Source: Rhizopus arrhizus (lineage: Eukaryota > Mucoromycota > Mucoromycetes > Mucorales > Rhizopodaceae). Taken from it: DNA of 64,000 nucleotides. This document shows positions 35,183 to 46,494 of this stretch, piece after piece. Where the stretch lies: NCBI GenBank assembly GCA_024220505.1, contig JAKZZE010000027.1:186001-250000 (forward strand), given 5' to 3'. Both the position numbers and the translations under genes were made by a program. The notes beneath the pieces were generated by a model, which was not told the DNA's origin, did no database searches, and worked only from the letters and a program-made list of their open reading frames with translations. Numbering within the stretch: the stretch's first letter is position 1; each line of letters opens with the position of its first letter.

Positions 35183-36280
35183 TTAACAAGTTATTAATAA
35201 CTTGCTATTTTCAGTATTTGATATTTGATTCTTTGTATGATTTTTGTCATTGCTAAGTCTAGTATTGTTGTCTTTTGTCCTTGTCAGTACATTTGTTATT
35301 GACCATATAATACCAAATCCAGTGATGATACTCAAGCACTATACAGTTCGTAAATACATCTACACATATTTCAAATCTACACCCTTCCACTATCTTACCA
35401 TAGTCTTTATAGTAATATTATCAGAAAACCCATTTGCAATCTCTGCCAATGTTTCTGCCAACACCCTCGATTTACTAACAGAAAAAGGACGCAGCATACA
35501 ATTCTCTAATGTTTGGCACCACTCTGCTATTGCCGGCAATCTTGTATCAGGCGAACATTGATTCATTTCATACTGTCTCTGACAATAGATTTGCTCATTA
35601 AGCTCGTTCGATTCATAATTAATTATTTTTGCATTCATGTCATGGTGAATAAATCGAATAAATTGGATAAAAAGGTATAACATAACTGAAAGTCCAACGC
35701 TAGCAAAACCAACTTTGATTAGTCCCATAATGTAGTAAATGGTACTGTGACTCTCAGCTAGTGGATCTATGGCTGGCATTGGAGCTTGATTATAAATAAA
35801 TGTTGGTGTTTGATGATTGTGAGAATGACGTTCATGAATAGTATGCGTTAGTGGTGTCTCCATAGGTGAAGGTAGTGGTATATCAGTGATTTCTTTTTCA
35901 GTTAAAGATTCGATTGGATCAGGCTCTTTATTGGTTTTTTGTGGCGTTGATGGTGGGGTACAAGGAATCAATGCTTTATCCTACAAACATTTTACTGTAA
36001 GTTTATTCAAAATTTACATTGTATTGTTTTTATATTTTACATTTGTTTGAGGTTTATTTTCTTCTTTGATGTTAAAACTATCCAACAAATTACATACTGT
36101 GTCTGTTGAAGTATCATTAGTATCAAATATAGATTTTGCAACAAAACCAGCTGAAGACATAAATTGTCTTTGCTTTTCGAAATGAGATTGTGTAGTTAAG
36201 AATGAATCCGACTTGAATGTATTATGTAGATGAGGGTGAGTATATTCATACTCCATGGCGTCTGAATCTTCACGAAACAT
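35183..36280 (-). CDS. Nuclear-envelope protein of the Brr6/Brl1 family
   Basis: Three exons, 5' first: 36280-36041, 35980-35399, 35338-35183; 325 aa. The N-terminal half is polar, with a Pro/Thr-rich segment and a His-rich stretch. The Brr6/Brl1 domain follows: a membrane helix (about 145-165, IKVGFASVGLSVMLYLFI), a perinuclear loop with the four invariant cysteines in the C-x(3)-Y-x(2)-N-x-C ... C-x(5)-C pattern (YEMNQCSPDTRLPA, EWCQTLENCM), and a second membrane helix (CLSIITGFGIIWSITNV) encoded by the last exon. Brr6 and Brl1 are essential in yeasts for nuclear pore assembly and envelope lipid balance. The second intron (60 nt) had several possible acceptors; the one chosen restores the second helix. 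Confidence 0.88.
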
Positions 36281-36706
36281 GTTCTTAAACACGAAATAAA
36301 AACACCTTTTTTTTTTTTCTTCATAAATGCAGTGACTTTTTAATATTCCATATCTTTTGAAGTCCAGCGCCATCAAATATACTATTTCCAGAAATTGAAG
36401 TCGCATTTTGTAAAGTTTTATAATGTAATTGCGACAAATTACGGCGACTTTAATTTCTGAAATAGTGTAATATAGCACCTTCCATACAAAGCTTTATTTA
36501 AAGCATTCACAAATCACATTGTGTCATTTGTTAAATTAACTAAAAAGCAAGTTCTAATCAATACTCTTAATGACTTTGTATTAAATTAAATAATTGTTTA
36601 TACACAAAATGTAACAAGTGCAAATTGTTTTATTACTGTTATACTTTTAAATAATAGCAAGGATTTTATTCTTATCAGTCTTTGCGAGCTTTTTCTTTTT
36701 TCTTTT
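36281..36706. other. Spacer upstream of the Brr6/Brl1 gene
   Basis: 426 bp. The minus frame stays open from the Brr6 start back to 36478, but it has poor composition and crosses a poly(T)/poly(A) tract (36308-36319), so I place the start at 36280. Otherwise only 3' flank of the WDR82 gene. Confidence 0.45.
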
Positions 36707-38012
36707 TTACATTTCCATGTCTGTCGGCTGTTCCTCAGGTAGCCACATGGCCTATTTAGTTATTCTTTAGTAAAATGTACCTCTCAATATGATTGTATTT
36801 TTCTTTACCAGTTCCTCACTTCCTGTAACGATAATAGCATGTGTAGGGGAAAATGAAGCTACATTAATTGCTTTCTTATGTGGTGTAGTTAACGTAATAA
36901 ATGGAGAATTGTCTACTTCATCTCGTTGATAAAGATCCCAGAACCTCAAATAAGAATCCTGTCCACCTGCCATAACAAATCTTGCATCTAATGAAATGCT
37001 AACTTCTTCTCCACATGAGGTATTGTTCGGTCCAGCGTGCCCCACTAGTCTCTGCAGCAAACTTCCAGTGTATGCATCCAAGACATAGATAATATTGCTT
37101 AATGTGGTAACAATGATCTGCTTTCCATCAGGTGTAAACTTTAAGCTTGTCCATTCGGGTAATCTGCCGGGTTGTGCATAAGTTGGATCCTCCACCTTCC
37201 ACGTCGCAAATGGCCCGCGTCCATATTCTCTATAGTCATACATACGAATTGAATTACAGTCCATACCTACGGCAAATACCAATCCTTGAGGATCAAATGC
37301 TGTCAAGGTTTTGCCCTTTCCGTAAACAACTCCCTTTTTTATTGTTAGATATAAAGATTTATAATAGTGACAAGGAATATTGGTTTTACCTGTCCAGTCG
37401 AAGTACGCAAATCCCATAAGCGAATAGTTTCGTCTAATGAAGAAGTCAAGAAGCTATCATCGATAGGTGACATTTCCACCGCAATTACTCTTATTTTAAT
37501 TGGTTAAGAATGTATCATCAACAATGCTTATCAACTAATATACCTTTTCGTGTGTCCTTGAAAGAAGCGAATATATTTGTTGTCATATAAAGAAAGGTAT
37601 CTCAACATATCTATTTTTATGGACTTGATGAGTAAAAAAAAATATATATAAACTTTTTTTTTGTCGATTATTTACTGTTTTCCTTTGTTGATGCATAAAT
37701 CACATTATTTCTGTGGTGAGTGTACCTTGCTAAAGTAGCTCCGTATCTTTTTGAGAATAAAGTAGACTTTAAACTTTGTCAGTGTAAGCAAAGAAAAAAG
37801 TGTTTATGCGACGTTTATAAGTACACCTACGTTCCCTCTAAACAATCATATGTCAATAAATTATCGTCTTGAGAAGTAGTTAGACATGTCTCTCCTGAAT
37901 CGTCAAATGAAATGGAAGATATTGGTGCACTATATTCCTGATACAACTTTGATACTTTTAATTCATTAAATGTCTCTTTGGATAATTCAAGTCTATTCGG
38001 ATTCATTGCCAT
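36707..38012 (-). CDS. SWD2: WD40 protein Swd2/WDR82 of COMPASS (Set1C)
   Basis: Six exons, 5' first: 38012-37831, 37773-37676, 37610-37544, 37489-37390, 37333-36809, 36751-36707; 338 aa. Swd2/WDR82 tethers the Set1 H3K4 methyltransferase complex to transcribing RNA polymerase II and also works in mRNA 3'-end complexes. WD repeats recognised: [20 protein letters not shown], then a segment reading SKRYG...[14 protein letters not shown], then [29 protein letters not shown] and [13 protein letters not shown]. The G-V-V-Y-G-K and P-E-W-T-S-L-K-F blocks are diagnostic. The second exon (98 nt) and third exon (67 nt) lie in a region that looks noncoding until spliced. The first ATG (38012) and a second at codon 3 are equally possible. 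Confidence 0.92.
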
Positions 38013-38454
38013 AGGAAATTGAGAGAGAGAAAAAAAAAGATAAAAAATGACAAGGAAACAGTGACAAAGCTTGTTTTTGATTGGCCAATGGTATAACCGC
38101 CTATTGACATGAAGAGTGCTGAAAGAAATCTAGAATAATAGCTGTCTATTGTTTTTTTCAAAAGCAAATATTCATATCTTTCATTGTTTATTGGATTTGT
38201 TTTATAAAAATAATTCCTTAACAGAGTATATTCTTTTTAATTCAATACTATAAAAAGATTAAAGACAAGATTCTCTACAAATAAGAATAATATCTTTGTC
38301 ATATGCAACGATTTTCTTTTTATTTATTAAAGAAAGAGAGTGAATATTTTGGTACTTATATCAACAATGAGATACATGTATCGTTAAGAATAGTTTATTA
38401 TTATCGTTTTCTTTTGTGATTGTTTAAAACGAGAAGGAAAAGGAAAAATGACTG
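38013..38454. other. Spacer between Swd2 and the NmrA-like gene
   Basis: 442 bp. A purine-rich leader lies on the minus strand just upstream of Swd2 (38017-38045 region). No gene seen. Confidence 0.45.
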
Positions 38455-39584
38455 TTATACTCTAGGCTTAAAGCTATTGGCATTTTCTTCAAAAAAGGAT
38501 TGAATGGATTTACATGGCATGTTTGTAATCATTGTAGCATGAGGAACAAGTACACTACTAGAAGTTTTTTGAGCCCAGTCAAAATAGTCAAGTATAGTTT
38601 GAATTTGCTTTGCTGTTCAAAAAAAAAATGAGTATTTTCTATTTTTTAATAAACCCATGTTTTACCAGATGGGGCAGCAAAAGCTCTTTTACTGTATTCA
38701 TCATTAATAAACGTGTCATGATACATCTTTGACATTTCTTGTTTTAAGCGAGCATCGAACCAAATGTCCATACCAAGGTTTTCCAAGTAGTATGAAAGAT
38801 CCATAGGACGCATTTGATTAAATTTGTAGTTTTCATAGCCAGTTGCATCAGCCAGCATTTGTGCAATTTGCTTTCCGTTCACAGACTCGGGTCCAGAAAG
38901 TGTATAAACTTGGTCTTCATGTTGATCATCCAGAAACATTGCGAATTGATTACTATTATCCATTATTAAGGCTTCAATCACTTTGCAGACATCTGTTATG
39001 TCAATTGGACAAATCTCAACATCTTCTGTCACCGGCAGCATGAATTGCTTAGTCTTTTCTGAATGGCTTGCCCATAGATGGAAATATTGCTGAACAAAGT
39101 CTAATCTATATATGAGAATAAGAGAGACATTAGCATCAGGCTAAACTTTGGTTGATTTCTATATTTTAAAGCTATACCTCAAGATAGTATATGGAACAGC
39201 AGATTTTATGACCGCTTGCTCAATTCTATGATACTCTTGAAGCGATGGATGGACCCTTGATACAGCACCGATATGAGACAGAAGAATTATACTCTGGGCA
39301 CCAGACCGAGAAGCAACCTTACAAACATATTTAGCATTCTTTACACGATCAGGTTCATTTCCAACTGCAAGTATAATGTGCTCTGCTCGATGAAAAGCCT
39401 TAGACATTTGGTGAGGATGTTTATAATCAACCTGCTGTACGTCAATTCCTGCTTTTACAAATGCGTGGCATCTTGATTTATTTTCACAAATTACACGAAG
39501 CTCTGGTCGAAGGTGTTGGAAGCGAGCAAGGTGGGATGCAATAGCATATCCCATCAATTGATCAGCACCCGTTACGATTATCAT
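38455..39584 (-). CDS. NmrA-like NAD(P)-binding protein
   Basis: Three exons, 5' first: 39584-39178, 39105-38666, 38612-38455; 334 aa. It has a Rossmann fold of the atypical short-chain dehydrogenase type. The N-terminus is MIIVTGADQLMGYAIASHLA with a nucleotide-binding Gly region looser than the usual TGATGxxG. Next come IILAVGNEPDR, SIILLSHIGA, a Y-H-x-I-E-Q segment and PYTILR, the order found in NmrA/HSCARG-like redox sensors and NAD-dependent epimerase relatives. The C-terminal part carries YTLSGPESVNGKQIAQMLAD, typical of the family's substrate domain. These proteins often sense NADP(H) rather than catalyse. The true substrate is unknown. Start 39584 is chosen over an upstream in-frame ATG (39647) because the fold begins there. 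Confidence 0.82.
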
Positions 39585-42500
39585 TGTCTTTAGTGTATAA
39601 TAAAAAGCAATGAGAAAAAAAGAAAAACAAGAGCAAAATATTATCAAAACCTTTTATATTGTTTTGCCTTTACCGTTTTAAGAGTAATAAAAAATCAACT
39701 GAGCTGTCTCTTTTTCTCTCTCTCAATCACTCTCTTTTTTCTTTTCTTAGGGTCCTATTTATATGCAATCATCGCAGTTTAAGGTTCTCTGCTCGGAGAA
39801 ATAAAAAGATGTCTGATGATATAAAATGATAATTCTTAAAGCAATAGCTGTTTTCCTACATATGATGCATTGTTTGGTAGATACTATAATAAAAAGCAAA
39901 ATTGCGCTTGCTTGTCTCCAGTTTGAAACAAAAAGAAATAACCTCCAAGTACATTTACCAGCTGTACGTAATTGAGCAGTAAAGCAGATAACGTTTAGAA
40001 AAGCTTAATATAAAGGACTTTTCAGCATCTTTTTTCTTCTTTTTCTTCTTCCTCTTTTAACAAGTATACGTTGAATTTATCCGTTTGCAACTTGTTGCTG
40101 TGCAAATGAACTCTTTTGGTATTTAATTGATTCAATTCAATTTGTAAAACTATTTTTGGTGTGCAAAAATCAGATTGACATTTTATTTTTCACTGCTTTA
40201 TATCATTCAGGCATAAAACGCGTGTCACCTTTGTGTATATTTTCGTCTACATAAAAACCTAACATAACATTTTTATGTCTTCTTGGTTCCTCCAATGATA
40301 TTAAAGTACCCTTTGCATATGAAAGTAATTTTTGTGAATTAGCCCGGCTAAGGTTCAAGCTGTTTCAAAAATATATATTTAGATCCTGGCCAATAAAGTA
40401 TCCAATGAACAGCTCAAGAAGAATAGCGTTTGACAGATCCTCTTTGTTTACTTGCTGTAAGATTTTCCTTTTTCGTGTGCATTATATCTTTGTGTAGTCA
40501 TTCAAAGGAGAACTGATGCTTCGCTGCTAAGGATTTAATCAAACCGCAGTAATAGTCATTAGGCCTTCCCCTTACTGATTCCCTTTGTTAATGGAGACAT
40601 AATGTCATGCTTTCTTACTTATAAAGTAAAAGAAATACGCGAAAAGCAGAGATAGGATGATGATCAGCAAGCTCAACATAAACAATGGTGCATCCTTACA
40701 TAAAAAAAAAGCTATTTAAAGAATACTTGGCCTTAGTTGGTCAATTGCCGATAATTATGTCTTGAAAAGCTTAAAAAACGTCAAGCGATAAACTGCGCTG
40801 TACTTATTTTATATAAGCATAATTTGTGCTAAGTAAGCTGTGGTGGATTGATGACAGCTGATAGATTCAGCTTAATAATTGAAGTACATGTAATTGTTTT
40901 ATTTTAGGACTCTGATATATGTCGGTTAGTTTGTATCTTATTCGGTTCAGAAGCAAAAACCAGCCCAGTTTCAAAGTCTGACAGTCACTCAAACAATCTT
41001 ACTTTAAGCGTTTATCCTTGATTACCCAAACAATTATTTTTAAAAAAAATGTCATGGCGCTTTACCATTTATTTTTGTATGCGTATACCTTGCTTTTCCG
41101 AAAATAATCATGTTTCTACTTTTGTTGCTTTTTTTTATATTATTATTATTTAGATGAAATCTATTTTTATTTAAAGATTAAAAACTTCCAGAGTATGAAA
41201 CAGTCATCATTATATTGTCCCTACTGAATCATTTCGTTTAATACAAGCGTAGTCAAGGCAAAAGGGAGAGTATATGGCTGACGAGAAGAGCTTTTGCTCA
41301 AAAATAAAAATGCATAATAATCGCTATGCTATAGATTTGTGGAAGTAAACTGTCATTTTAGCTTATCAACATTTAAAGATTTTAGCAATTTGAATACTTT
41401 TCTTGGATTAATCCTAGCTTCGAAAGTTCTTTTATTTCTACTTCCTTCCAAATATTGATTTGTAAAGTCCATATGCCCATGTGCCGAAACCCTCCGATGT
41501 TGCTCTATTTCCGACACAGTTATCGTAAAATCATTCCAATTTTTCTTTTTGTTGCCCTGACTCCTCGGATAGAATCATCAAGATCCTATGGTACCAATAT
41601 CATTTTTTGTATGCTTTGATGTTACTTAAATAAGAGCGGATATAGTATGCATTAAGAGAAACCATAAAGCATTTTATTTTAAGCTTTCCCCCTTTATCTT
41701 TTCGTTCATTAGCATGATCCGTTATTCATATGAGTAAAGCCTCTCTTTTTTTAATGGTCCCAAACTATTCTATATATTCCGAGAGGGGTTTTTTCAATTC
41801 ATCTCGGGAAAAAAAAAAAGGTTTGGTCTCGGGCGAAGTAATGATCTTATGTATACCATAGTACTGGATTTTCTTATAAAGTCTCAAGGCATACATCAAT
41901 ATCAGGTGTATCTGAAAACATTAGGGGATTTGCAATGCCTAATGATTACAAGAGGCTGTACATCAAGGAGTTACATTCATCAGATCGCTCATTTGACTTG
42001 AAAGGAGAGGTTTATCATGAAAGGAAACATGATGATGATCTTATCTTGCTCTGTAAGCTGATCAAAAACATTTTTTATTTGCATAAATCATCATTCTTCT
42101 AAGCATTTTCAGATTCACGCAATACATTTGCAAGAAAGGAGGGGATAAGTCACACTTTCTCATCTATTAAATAAAAGCTATTGTAATTACAGCCATTCTC
42201 CTTCATTTATAAATCACCACGCATTTCTTTTTCTGTGTTAAAAAAGGAGTTTGCCGTTCGCAGTAATGAAAAAGCAAAAGCAGAAAAAACTTTATTTTCT
42301 ATTTCTATTTGGTTGATTTTTAAATTATAACTGATATTTTTTAATGCAACTAAAAAAAGCTACCACAGATCGAAAGTCAACAGCTTTAAAAACTTACAAT
42401 TCGGTCTATAATGAAATTAAAGGGCTTATACGTGTTGGAGGGTTCATAATATTATGTAATGAGATAAAATCGATATTGACTGTCTCTTAAAGACAAACAA

Positions 42501-42640
42501 TAAGTATTTTATATCCAAGTTAGCATAGAAAGAGCTATAGAGACTTTACAAGTTAATTTTTCCTTTCCTTCTCTGTACTTTGAACAATGATCATTAATTG
42601 AACTGATTGTTTTATTGCACAAGAACATTGCTATTAAAAT
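39585..42640. other. Longest gene-free stretch of the window
   Basis: 3.06 kb. No recognisable gene. On the minus strand 41574-41353 is open for 73 codons before a TGA and has protein-like composition (RRVSAHGHMDFTNQYLEGS inside it), so it could be a terminal exon or a gene fragment; no upstream exon was found. The segment 39690-39760 is a C/T-rich microsatellite-like tract near the NmrA-like promoter. Confidence 0.4.
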
Positions 42641-44469
42641 TTAGAGTCTAGCCCCTGCAGGGTATTTCTTTAATGCTTGTCTAACACCAAGGTCAGCCAT
42701 GATTTCTTCACTTCCACCAAGAATAGCAGAGAACTTTTATAAAATAATTAGAGTGAATAAAATATATTATTTGCAATCAACTTTTACCTTATAAGTTCTT
42801 TGTAAAGTTTCAATGGTTCTACCCATACCAGTCTTGGTAATTGCACGACCACCAAATATTTGACAAGCTTCATCAGAGATATCATGGGCAACACGCGTGG
42901 ATAGATATTTACATAAAGCAATGGGCCCAGCCAACTTATCAGCTTGTTCAGCATAGCTCATACTGTTCATTTGGTATGTAATGTTTTCTACCCAGTTGTG
43001 GAAACTCTCCAGTTTGGCGATCATCTTGGCCAGCTTTTGACGAATCACAGGTTGTTCAATTAAGCGTTTGCCAAAGACTGTTCGTTGGTTGGCCCACTTG
43101 AAACATTCTTCGATAGCCAGACGACAGGCCATAGAAAGACCAGTCAACATGACCCAGCGTTCGTGATTGAAATTGGAGAGAACGACAAACAAGCCCTTGT
43201 TTTCTTCACCAAGCAAGTTTTCAACGGGTACTTTGACCTGTTTTATGTATCTTATTAACATGTATACCGTCATTTATATATACAAAACTTACATTTTCAA
43301 ATGTAACATAAGCAGTACCAGCACTTGGTGAGTAAGATGTCTTGATTGGCTTAGTCTCAACTCCTTCGCCACGTTCAATAAGAAGCATAGACATACCCTT
43401 TTCTGTTTGTACAGCAACAGAAAAATAGTCTGCCCAACAACCACCGGTAATCCATTTCTTAACACCGTTGACAATAAAATGTTTTCCATCAGGCGTACGT
43501 TTAGCTGTAGTTCTAATGCGAGCAACATCAGAACCAGCATAAGGTTCAGTGATAGCAAGACAAATACGCTTTCTACCAGCAAAGACTTCAGGAACAATCT
43601 AAAAGATTCTATTTTTGTTAAAATAACATTGTACTCTTTTTTCATCCATATATTTGACTTGCCTTTTGCTTAAGAGCTGGTGAGCCAAAGTTGAGGACAG
43701 TAGGCAATGAGATGATCATACCACCAGCAACACCATCATCGAAGCCACGAACCTTCCAACGAGCACATTCTTCATGAATAATCATCTATGTTTTTTTTTT
43801 TTTTTTTTCTTGTTAATTTTACTGAAAGCTTACAATCACTCCTTTTCTGTACCTCATGGAAATAATCAAACTCTTCCCCTTTAACTCCACCAGGGAAAGT
43901 CATACCGTGGAGCCATGGCCCAGGACCAATATTAGCAGCTAATAAGCCATTATCTCCCAATTTCTTCATGAATTCATCAGAAGGTTTCGTGCCACTTTCT
44001 TCAAATTCACGAGCTTCTACAGCCAAAGAGTCGGTCACTTTACGAACTGCTGCACGGAGCTTAAAGTGAGAATCCCTTTTAAATTGATGGCATGAATAAA
44101 AACTACAGTGCAATTGTATATATTTTTATCTTACTTATAGTAAGGAGATTTGAAACCCATCCAGGCATTTGGTTCTGCATAAGGAACTTTAGAAAAGGAT
44201 CCATGTTCATGAAAGTCTACTTGAGGTTTCTCATTGTCAATTGTGCCAATCTTGTAGCGATTGTATTTGACAAGTACTTCTTGTCGGTGAAGACCATAAA
44301 AGGCATCTGTAGCATCTTTTCCGGCATATTCGAGGATAGGAATAGCACCACCGGGATGCATATCAACGAATCGACTCATGTCATATATAGAAGAGTCAAT
44401 AATGATCCATAAATCATCTTCAGAAGCATGACGCTTGACTTCTTCTCTTGTAAATGTCTTTAATGCCAT
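42641..44469 (-). CDS. Cytochrome b5-acyl-CoA dehydrogenase fusion protein
   Basis: Six exons, 5' first: 44469-44135, 44075-43853, 43785-43663, 43598-43293, 43237-42788, 42733-42641; 509 aa. Residues 1-80 form a cytochrome b5 domain with both haem histidines visible (MHPGGAIP and YGLHRQE). The rest is a full acyl-CoA dehydrogenase: N-terminal helices, AITEPYAGSD (FAD/substrate loop), VNGVKKWITGG, then GEENKGL, the C-terminal helical domain with GGRAITKTGMGR, and the end ILGGSEEIMADLG. Such fusions are known in fungi; the haem domain presumably passes electrons from the flavin to another carrier, in place of or alongside ETF (inference). There is no clear mitochondrial signal or C-terminal SKL, so location is uncertain. 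Intron 3 (43662-43599) is GC-AG. Confidence 0.92.
43599..43662 (-). other. GC-AG intron in the acyl-CoA dehydrogenase gene
   Basis: 64-nt intron with donor AAG|GCAAGT and acceptor CTTTTAG. The join between ALKQK and IVPEVF keeps the conserved frame. Confidence 0.85.
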
Positions 44470-45239
44470 ATTTTTTAAAAGAGTTGGGGGTAAGAAAGTG
44501 TTAAAGAAGAAAGAAAAAGAACAAGTAAAGTGCTTTTTAAACAGGTCATTGTGGTAAATTGAGCTTACTTAAGATTATTTCACATTCTCCGCTAACAAAA
44601 AAAAAAAAATGGCAAAAAAATGGCATAATGGATTATCCTTTTATACAAGTTACCTACCGAAATAGCTGGTAATCTTTTAAAGTTATACCTTATTTATTAA
44701 CTGTTAGTTATCGCTTGTATTATCGGTTCAATGACCATTCTTCTTTCATTCAAACAAGTTGTTCCTTCTTGATCCCATCACCATTTTACAGTCACAGTAA
44801 GAATATCTTTCCAAATACAGAAATTCTTTTTTTCCCTTTTCTCACTGACAAATTGTTATTACAGAAACAGCTTTTATGTACAAAGAAAATAGAGCAGAAG
44901 CTGTTGTACAAATATCAACAACAAATTGACATAAGCAACTGTGTTTGATCGATGTTATGGCTGCCTCTGTCAAATATCTCCTTTTCCATTTAAATTGATA
45001 AATGTGCGTATAGTGGGCTTTATCTTTAATTGGAGAGTAGTAATAACAGTAGTAAATGATCATAGCATAGAAATTGTATCACTCTAAAAAAAATATTTGA
45101 TTCCATATAAGAAAATTCAGCAGGAATATTCCTAATAATACAACTGTTCTCCATAAAAACAACACGATGCAACACTTTCTCTGGTAACATTTCATTTTCC
45201 CTCATTAAAAATATAGTTCCAAATTAAAAAACTTTTTTA
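44470..45239. other. Spacer between the dehydrogenase and oxygenase genes
   Basis: 770 bp. A 12-base poly(A) run at 44599-44610. No gene seen; the open stretches 44715-44948 (+) and 44842-45063 (-) overlap each other and look random. Confidence 0.5.
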
Positions 45240-46494
45240 TTAGTGATGAACCACAGGACACTTTGGTAAAAACTTTTCAGGACCAAGTTCTTCAACACGG
45301 TATCCATCTTTGTAAATAGGTGGATCATATACAAAATAATGAGGAACATATTTTCCGTGCTTGTTTGCATGAAAGGGAGTTCTTAAATCGTATGTTTTCC
45401 TGGGAAGACAAAGGTATCGAACGAAACGAGCACGAAGATAAAGAATGGTGTTAAAGATTATACGAATTGGGAGTGAAGGCGGATTTAAGCCAAATGCATC
45501 GCAGTCTGGTTTTTCAAGTAAACAGGGCAACATCGTATACAAAATGGGAAGCATGAATCCAGGTAATTTTTTGCCAAGGTGTTTAATCGTTGGATCAGCG
45601 CATGTCCAATTTGCAGGATGATACTTGACCGAGGTGCTTACATATTCCTATTGTAAAGTATATCAGACTTTTTTTTCCGAAAAAAGAAAAAGAATTGAAA
45701 ACCGACCTGTTGTATGACATACCATTCATCCAAGGTGTCTGGGATGCCCTTGATGTTCATTTTAGTGCCAATTTCATGCCAGACTTTAAAAATAGCCTAT
45801 GAAGCATGTAGGTTAAGTCATATTGTATGAATAATACGCGCTTTCTTTTACATTGACTTCACGAATATCAAGCTTTCTCCATTCCCAACTATTCAACCAA
45901 CGAAGAGGTTCAGAAACAAACAGTACAAGTGTATACAAGTAATCTTCATTAGAAATAGGATATTTTCCATGTATCTCATTCAATCTTTGGATGGATGCCT
46001 CACGACGCTCATATTGCTTCATAATTTCTTTTTCACTAATATTTGGATTATGCAAGAGTTCATTTTGTATTCTAGGATAAGGATCAATTATTTCAGATAA
46101 TATCAATTCTGTGTCTTCTGCACGACGCGGGCATCGATCCAGAAATTCCCTAGTGGATACCAAAAGTTTACTCACTGAAGGCGTTGCAAATGGTTTGAAT
46201 AATGCAAATTCCAGTGAAGATCTTGCAAAAACTAAGCGGTGATTAGATAACTTTTTTTTCCCCTCCTTTTTTTAAATTACGTGGAAATTCTTTTCTGAAT
46301 ATGTCACTGTAAATTTCCATGGCAATATCATGATTTTCCAAAACGATACGAGGGTCCGGATACTTTTTAATCATGTTATGAAGATGTTTGTAGCGACGTT
46401 GACGAACATAAATCAAGTAGCTTATGACAACAAGCAGCGTTGAGGAAATAGCTATTGATCGATAGCTTGATGTAGCTATACTCAATATATCCAT
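45240..46494 (-). CDS. ER-bound oxygenase of the mpaB / rubber-oxygenase-like (DUF2236) family
   Basis: Four exons, 5' first: 46494-46281, 46231-45852, 45796-45707, 45647-45240; 363 aa. One N-terminal membrane helix (about 12-27, SIAISSTLLVVISYLIYV) precedes a basic stretch. The globular domain follows the mpaB pattern: EFPLFARSSLEFALFK, PSVSKLL, RRAEDTELILSEI, a helical segment with NEDYLYTLVLFVSEP, GIPDTLDEWYVIQQ, and a C-terminal Arg/Tyr-rich region. Relatives in fungi are haem-type oxygenases of the ER membrane. One acts in mycophenolic acid biosynthesis, but most have unknown substrates, and no biosynthetic cluster surrounds this gene. The first donor (CCAC|GTAATT) and third donor (CAG|GTCGGT) are weaker than average. 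Confidence 0.83.

Noticed and set aside
35244..35561. 105-codon plus-strand frame opposite the Brr6/Brl1 gene
   Set aside because: Lies antisense to conserved exons 2 and 3 of the Brr6/Brl1 gene; no independent support.
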